Below, piece by piece: positions 60,983-64,000 of a DNA stretch of 64,000 nucleotides. How positions within the stretch are numbered: position 1 is the stretch's first letter; each line of letters opens with the position of its first letter. The stretch comes from Clostridiales bacterium (lineage in GTDB: Bacteria; Bacillota; Clostridia; Saccharofermentanales; Saccharofermentanaceae). A program made the translations under genes and the position numbers. The notes under the pieces were generated by a model. The model was not told where the DNA came from, made no database searches, and saw nothing but the letters and a program-made list of their open reading frames with translations. The stretch lies in assembly GCA_017510605.1 (NCBI GenBank), contig JAFWMQ010000011.1:62001-126000 (forward strand), read 5' to 3'.

Positions 60983-62140
60983 ATGAGCAATTTACTTGAT
61001 TATCTGGCCTGGCGCGGCGATCTGACTTTTGATAAGGATCCGTTCAACAGTATCGATGCACTGATACTGTCCTGTTTATCATATGTCAATTTTGATAAGG
61101 TCGTTCCTTCAAAGGGCAGAGGCAGGGTCACTATTGAAAAGGCTTCAGAGAAGTTTTTTGCGATCCATTCGGAAGAAGAACTCGCGCAGGACAAATCATT
61201 TATCAACTTTGCACCGGGTATGCTTAAGGCATTGGGAAAGTCTGAACGGTTCAAGGGAGCTTATCTGCAAAATTATGCGGACGATACCGATATATCCAGG
61301 CAGATTCAGTTCGCTGCTATAGAGATCATTACATCTGACGGTATATCATTCATATCTTTCAGGGGAACTGACGACACCGTTGTCGGCTGGAAGGAAGATT
61401 TTAATCTCAGTTTTATGACTGTCCCGGCCGAAGATGAAGCATCACTTTATCTTAAGAAAGTAATGAAGGGCCGTTTGGATAAGGTCCGTCTCGGGGGGCA
61501 TTCGAAAGGCGGACATCTGGCAATCTATGCGGCAGTGACTGCAAGTTCAGATATATCTGACAGGATAGAACAGATATATAATTTCGACGGCCCGGGATTT
61601 AATCATGAGGTGATGCAGACCGAGAATTTCAGGTATATACAGCCGAAGATAATAAAAGTAATTCCTGAAACATCCATAATCGGAAGGCTTCTTGAGAATA
61701 CTACCGAACCAATTGTTATCAAGAGCACTGAACTCGGAATATTGCAGCACGATCCGATGTCCTGGCAGATGGAAGGGAAGAACTTTGAGACCTGTTTATC
61801 TACCAACAGGATAAGTGATCTGTTTGATGATACTATGACCGGCTGGTTAAGTGAGATGACTTTCGAAGACCGGAAATTATTCGTTGACGAATTATTCTCG
61901 GTTTTCGAGGCTTCGGGATGTGAATACCTGAGTACGATGACTAAGGTCGGGGTAAAGGGAACTCGAGCAATGATCGAGAGGATGCACCAGATAAGAAATG
62001 ATTCAGGTGCAAAAGTTAGGACTCTCGTTAAGATGTTCTTTGTAAATTTCAACGTGTTAAGGGACAGCGTTGTAAAAGAGAGAATAGAAGAGCATAAAGA
62101 GAAAATAGCTCTCGCAGCCAATAAAAAGAAACAGGAATAA
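60983..62140 (+). CDS. Mbeg1-like lipase/serine hydrolase domain protein (DUF2974)
   Basis: A 385-residue alpha/beta-hydrolase-like protein of the DUF2974 group. FISFRGTDDTVVGWKEDFNLSF is the typical oxyanion/lid region and LGGHSKGGHLAIYAAV holds the nucleophile serine in the GHSKGG elbow. No signal peptide is seen, so it is probably cytoplasmic. The substrate is unknown; related proteins are annotated as lipase-like or virulence-linked hydrolases. It stands alone after the operon terminator, and has its own terminator downstream. The C-terminal end is a charged helix (KERIEEHKEKIALAA). Confidence 0.9.
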   Translation: MSNLLDYLAWRGDLTFDKDPFNSIDALILSCLSYVNFDKVVPSKGRGRVTIEKASEKFFAIHSEEELAQDKSFINFAPGMLKALGKSERFKGAYLQNYADDTDISRQIQFAAIEIITSDGISFISFRGTDDTVVGWKEDFNLSFMTVPAEDEASLYLKKVMKGRLDKVRLGGHSKGGHLAIYAAVTASSDISDRIEQIYNFDGPGFNHEVMQTENFRYIQPKIIKVIPETSIIGRLLENTTEPIVIKSTELGILQHDPMSWQMEGKNFETCLSTNRISDLFDDTMTGWLSEMTFEDRKLFVDELFSVFEASGCEYLSTMTKVGVKGTRAMIERMHQIRNDSGAKVRTLVKMFFVNFNVLRDSVVKERIEEHKEKIALAANKKKQE

Positions 62141-62203
62141 ATATTGGTGCTGTCTCAAAACCCAAGTGCTGTTTTTGTGACTGATTGAATTGCAAATACT
62201 CTC

Positions 62204-62237
62204 AAAAAAGTCATTCCGGGCAGGGAATGACTTTTTT
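62204..62237. terminator. Bidirectional terminator between convergent genes
   Basis: AAAAAAGTCATTCC pairs perfectly with GGAATGACTTTTTT (14 pairs) around a 6-base loop. A- and T-runs make it work on both strands; it serves the hydrolase and the histidine kinase genes. Confidence 0.85.
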
Positions 62238-62261
62238 GTGCAGTAAATGCCGGTCGAACAG

Positions 62262-64000
62262 TCACTTTTCAGTCACAGCGGGCTGACTTATCGGGAATGA
62301 CAGAGTGACTTTAAACAGATCTCCGTCTATTGATATGTCAAATGTACCTCCCTGAAGTTCAGTCATGCTTTTTGCAATTGAAAGGCCCAATCCGTTCCCT
62401 TCTGTATTACGTGAAGCGTCCCCTCTTACGAAGCGCTCGACGAGTTCTTCTGCACTTATATTTAGTTCCGCGCTTGAAGTATTCTTGAATGTTGTAACTG
62501 CTTTTCCGTCAGCGGCTTCAAGTGTTAAGTAGACTCTCGTACCCGGCTGTGCATATTTGCAGATATTGTTCATGAGGTTATCGTAGATCCTCATCATGCG
62601 TCTGCCGTCAGCCATGATCATGACAGGTCCTTCAGGTGCAGTCGTTATGAGACTGAGATTTGCGCTTTCAAGCTTTTCTTTGAATTCGCCTGCGGTCTGT
62701 GATACGAACATGCAGCAGTCCAAAGGTGCGGGAACTATCTCGAGATTGCCTGAAGAAGCCTTTGACGCCTCAACAAGATCTTCGATAAGACGTTTTAACT
62801 TCTCAGACTGTCTTACGATCACTTCCGAATATTCGTTGAGTTTTGGATCGGATGGGTCAGCATTGCCGATCAGGGAAGCGTAGTTGATGATGGAGGTGAG
62901 AGGAGTCTTGATATCATGGGAAACATTTGTAATGAGTTCTGTCTTCATGCGTTCGGACTTAAGCTTCTCATCAACAGCAAGAGTTACTGAATCAGCAACT
63001 GAATTAAGATTAACGGCGTGCTTTCTGAAGTCTCCCCAAAGTCCTTTTGTGGAAGTGCGGTAAGAGATATCTCCCTTGGCGATCTTTTCACCGGAGATCT
63101 TCAGTTTTCTGAGCATAAGTGCAATATAGAGAATAAAAGGATATAAGACCAGTTTCTCGAGGAACCATCCGATAACGAAGGCTTCGGAATCCGCACGTGT
63201 GCCGACAATTACTATGAGTTCCAGAAAAGACAGTGATCCCAGTATTATGATAGTTCTCCATACGAGCGGAACTGCAAGGATACCCTTAATGATGAGCTTG
63301 AAGAATTTATAGACAAAGGATCCTTTGATGAGCATGTGAAGCTTTATTCTTGCAGACAGGCTTACGCATAATCCGAGCATGGCGTTGAGGAATGAGAAGA
63401 AAGCAAACGCAAAGATCAAAACCTCGAATATTTGCCTGCTTGTAGCTCCTGATAATAAAAATAGGCCGAAAGTAATGAACAGTGTAACAGCTGCAAGAAT
63501 ATCAAACGGAACTTTACCGACAGGGCCAAGGAACACTTCCTCAGTACCGGGTCTTTTTCCGGCAACGCACATAAGAGCTATAAATGCAGCGATGCCTGCG
63601 ATTAAGCATAATAAGGCAACAGGGTAGACTGCATAGCGGACACCTATAACGAAGTGGATGACCTGTCTGTCAAATGCGGAGTATTGTGATAAGAGCACAG
63701 GATCGGTATAAGCTTCTACTGTGGCATCGACAACTATATCTCCCGGTTCTGAATAACGGTCATGAGAGTGCTTATATTCTCCGTTTTCCCCGTAAACAAG
63801 TTTAATATCGTATGTGTAGAGCTTGTAATTCTGGAATTCGCCGGATTTGCCTGCGGCTTGTGATACATCATCAAAATCACGTGTGGATGCGATCAGTTTT
63901 CCGTCTTTTCCCGTAACTCTGATACTCATGTTGTCGACATGATAATTATCGATGCCGATAAGGTATTCCGTCTGGTCTATAACATCATAGTAGACGTTTG
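62262..64000 (-). CDS. Sensor histidine kinase (5' end outside window)
   Basis: A membrane sensor kinase. The frame stays open to the window edge on the minus strand, so the N-terminus is missing; about 579 residues are visible. An extracytoplasmic part is followed by several membrane helices (about seven between RQVIHFVIGVRYAVYP and FVIGWFLEKLVLYPF), a HAMP-like region, the H-box TNVSHDIKTPLTSIINYASL (phosphorylated His), N-box YDNLMNNICKYA and G-box GNGLGLSIAKSM. The several helices make it a multi-pass type of sensor. The response regulator is not in the window and may lie upstream, beyond 64000. The signal is unknown. Confidence 0.93.
   Translation of the reverse strand, partial: NVYYDVIDQTEYLIGIDNYHVDNMSIRVTGKDGKLIASTRDFDDVSQAAGKSGEFQNYKLYTYDIKLVYGENGEYKHSHDRYSEPGDIVVDATVEAYTDPVLLSQYSAFDRQVIHFVIGVRYAVYPVALLCLIAGIAAFIALMCVAGKRPGTEEVFLGPVGKVPFDILAAVTLFITFGLFLLSGATSRQIFEVLIFAFAFFSFLNAMLGLCVSLSARIKLHMLIKGSFVYKFFKLIIKGILAVPLVWRTIIILGSLSFLELIVIVGTRADSEAFVIGWFLEKLVLYPFILYIALMLRKLKISGEKIAKGDISYRTSTKGLWGDFRKHAVNLNSVADSVTLAVDEKLKSERMKTELITNVSHDIKTPLTSIINYASLIGNADPSDPKLNEYSEVIVRQSEKLKRLIEDLVEASKASSGNLEIVPAPLDCCMFVSQTAGEFKEKLESANLSLITTAPEGPVMIMADGRRMMRIYDNLMNNICKYAQPGTRVYLTLEAADGKAVTTFKNTSSAELNISAEELVERFVRGDASRNTEGNGLGLSIAKSMTELQGGTFDISIDGDLFKVTLSFPISQPAVTEK

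Noticed and set aside
1..64000. tRNA or rRNA genes, prophage, integrase or transposase
   Set aside because: No cloverleaf, rRNA segment or recombinase motif was recognised on either strand.

Overview
The window looks like a chromosomal segment of an anaerobic low-to-mid-GC Bacillota, class Clostridia (a Saccharofermentans-, Lachnospiraceae- or Oscillospiraceae-like organism; the exact family cannot be fixed by eye). Reasons: an indolepyruvate:ferredoxin oxidoreductase cluster, formate-THF ligase, a SCIFF ranthipeptide with its radical SAM maturase, Veg next to ispE, the SRP RNA-dnaX-ybaB-recR order, the zinc-binding type of ribosomal protein S14, and frequent TTG/GTG starts with strong AGGAGG ribosome binding sites. 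Nothing in the window looks like a prophage, plasmid, CRISPR array or insertion sequence with a transposase. No tRNA or rRNA gene was seen.

Layout. 1-4845: the end of a sugar ABC permease gene, a HlyD-type adaptor, a protein with a MacB-like outer domain but no transporter core, and a transglutaminase-like lipoprotein. 4932-9442: a tight plus-strand operon for aromatic 2-oxoacid oxidation (iorA, iorB, hotdog thioesterase, PaaK-like CoA ligase, tandem ACT protein). 9475-13505: a translationally coupled pair, a CDP-glycerol glycerophosphotransferase-like protein and a YidC-sulfatase fusion. 13547-16861 (minus): a Na+/solute symporter and an acyl-CoA ligase. 17013-21697: a heterodimeric ABC exporter and a lipoprotein. 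21716-24754 (minus): SCIFF maturase, SCIFF peptide, Orn/Lys/Arg decarboxylase-like protein. 24755-25116: non-coding repeat element. 25117-28544: degenerate HD protein, small conserved protein, BaiN-like flavoprotein, DivIC, RqcP. 28534-33332 (minus): recR, ybaB, dnaX, SRP RNA, pseudo-beta-lactamase. 33339-36673: fhs, veg, ispE. 36659-41520 (minus): argCBDF plus a GNAT gene. 41999-49605: MsmX/UgpC ATPase, PucR-type regulator, ftsE, ftsX, M23 peptidase, methyltransferase, Hsp33. 49657-60930: a structured leader followed by the S10-spc ribosomal protein operon from rpsJ to secY. 60983-64000: Mbeg1-like hydrolase and a histidine kinase cut by the window edge.

How genes work together. The ior cluster would turn aryl pyruvates from amino acids into acyl-CoA, reduced ferredoxin and free acids. 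FtsE-FtsX and the coiled-coil M23 protein form the classical divisome-to-hydrolase relay. SRP RNA and SecY serve membrane targeting; dnaX, ybaB and recR serve replication and repair. The arg operon has a consensus-like promoter with two ARG-box-like sites.

Most interesting for a second look: (1) the ~320-nt leader before rpsJ, which has several nested hairpins and ends in an intrinsic-terminator-like hairpin that competes with an upstream hairpin; (2) the YidC-sulfatase fusion, which has Asn where insertases have the groove Arg, coupled to a teichoic-acid-type transferase; (3) the permease-HlyD-MacB-ectodomain group with no ATPase in sight; (4) a 245-bp element bounded by perfect 22-bp inverted repeats; (5) two pseudo-enzymes, a zinc-ribbon HD protein without metal ligands and a beta-lactamase fold without its SxxK lysine.
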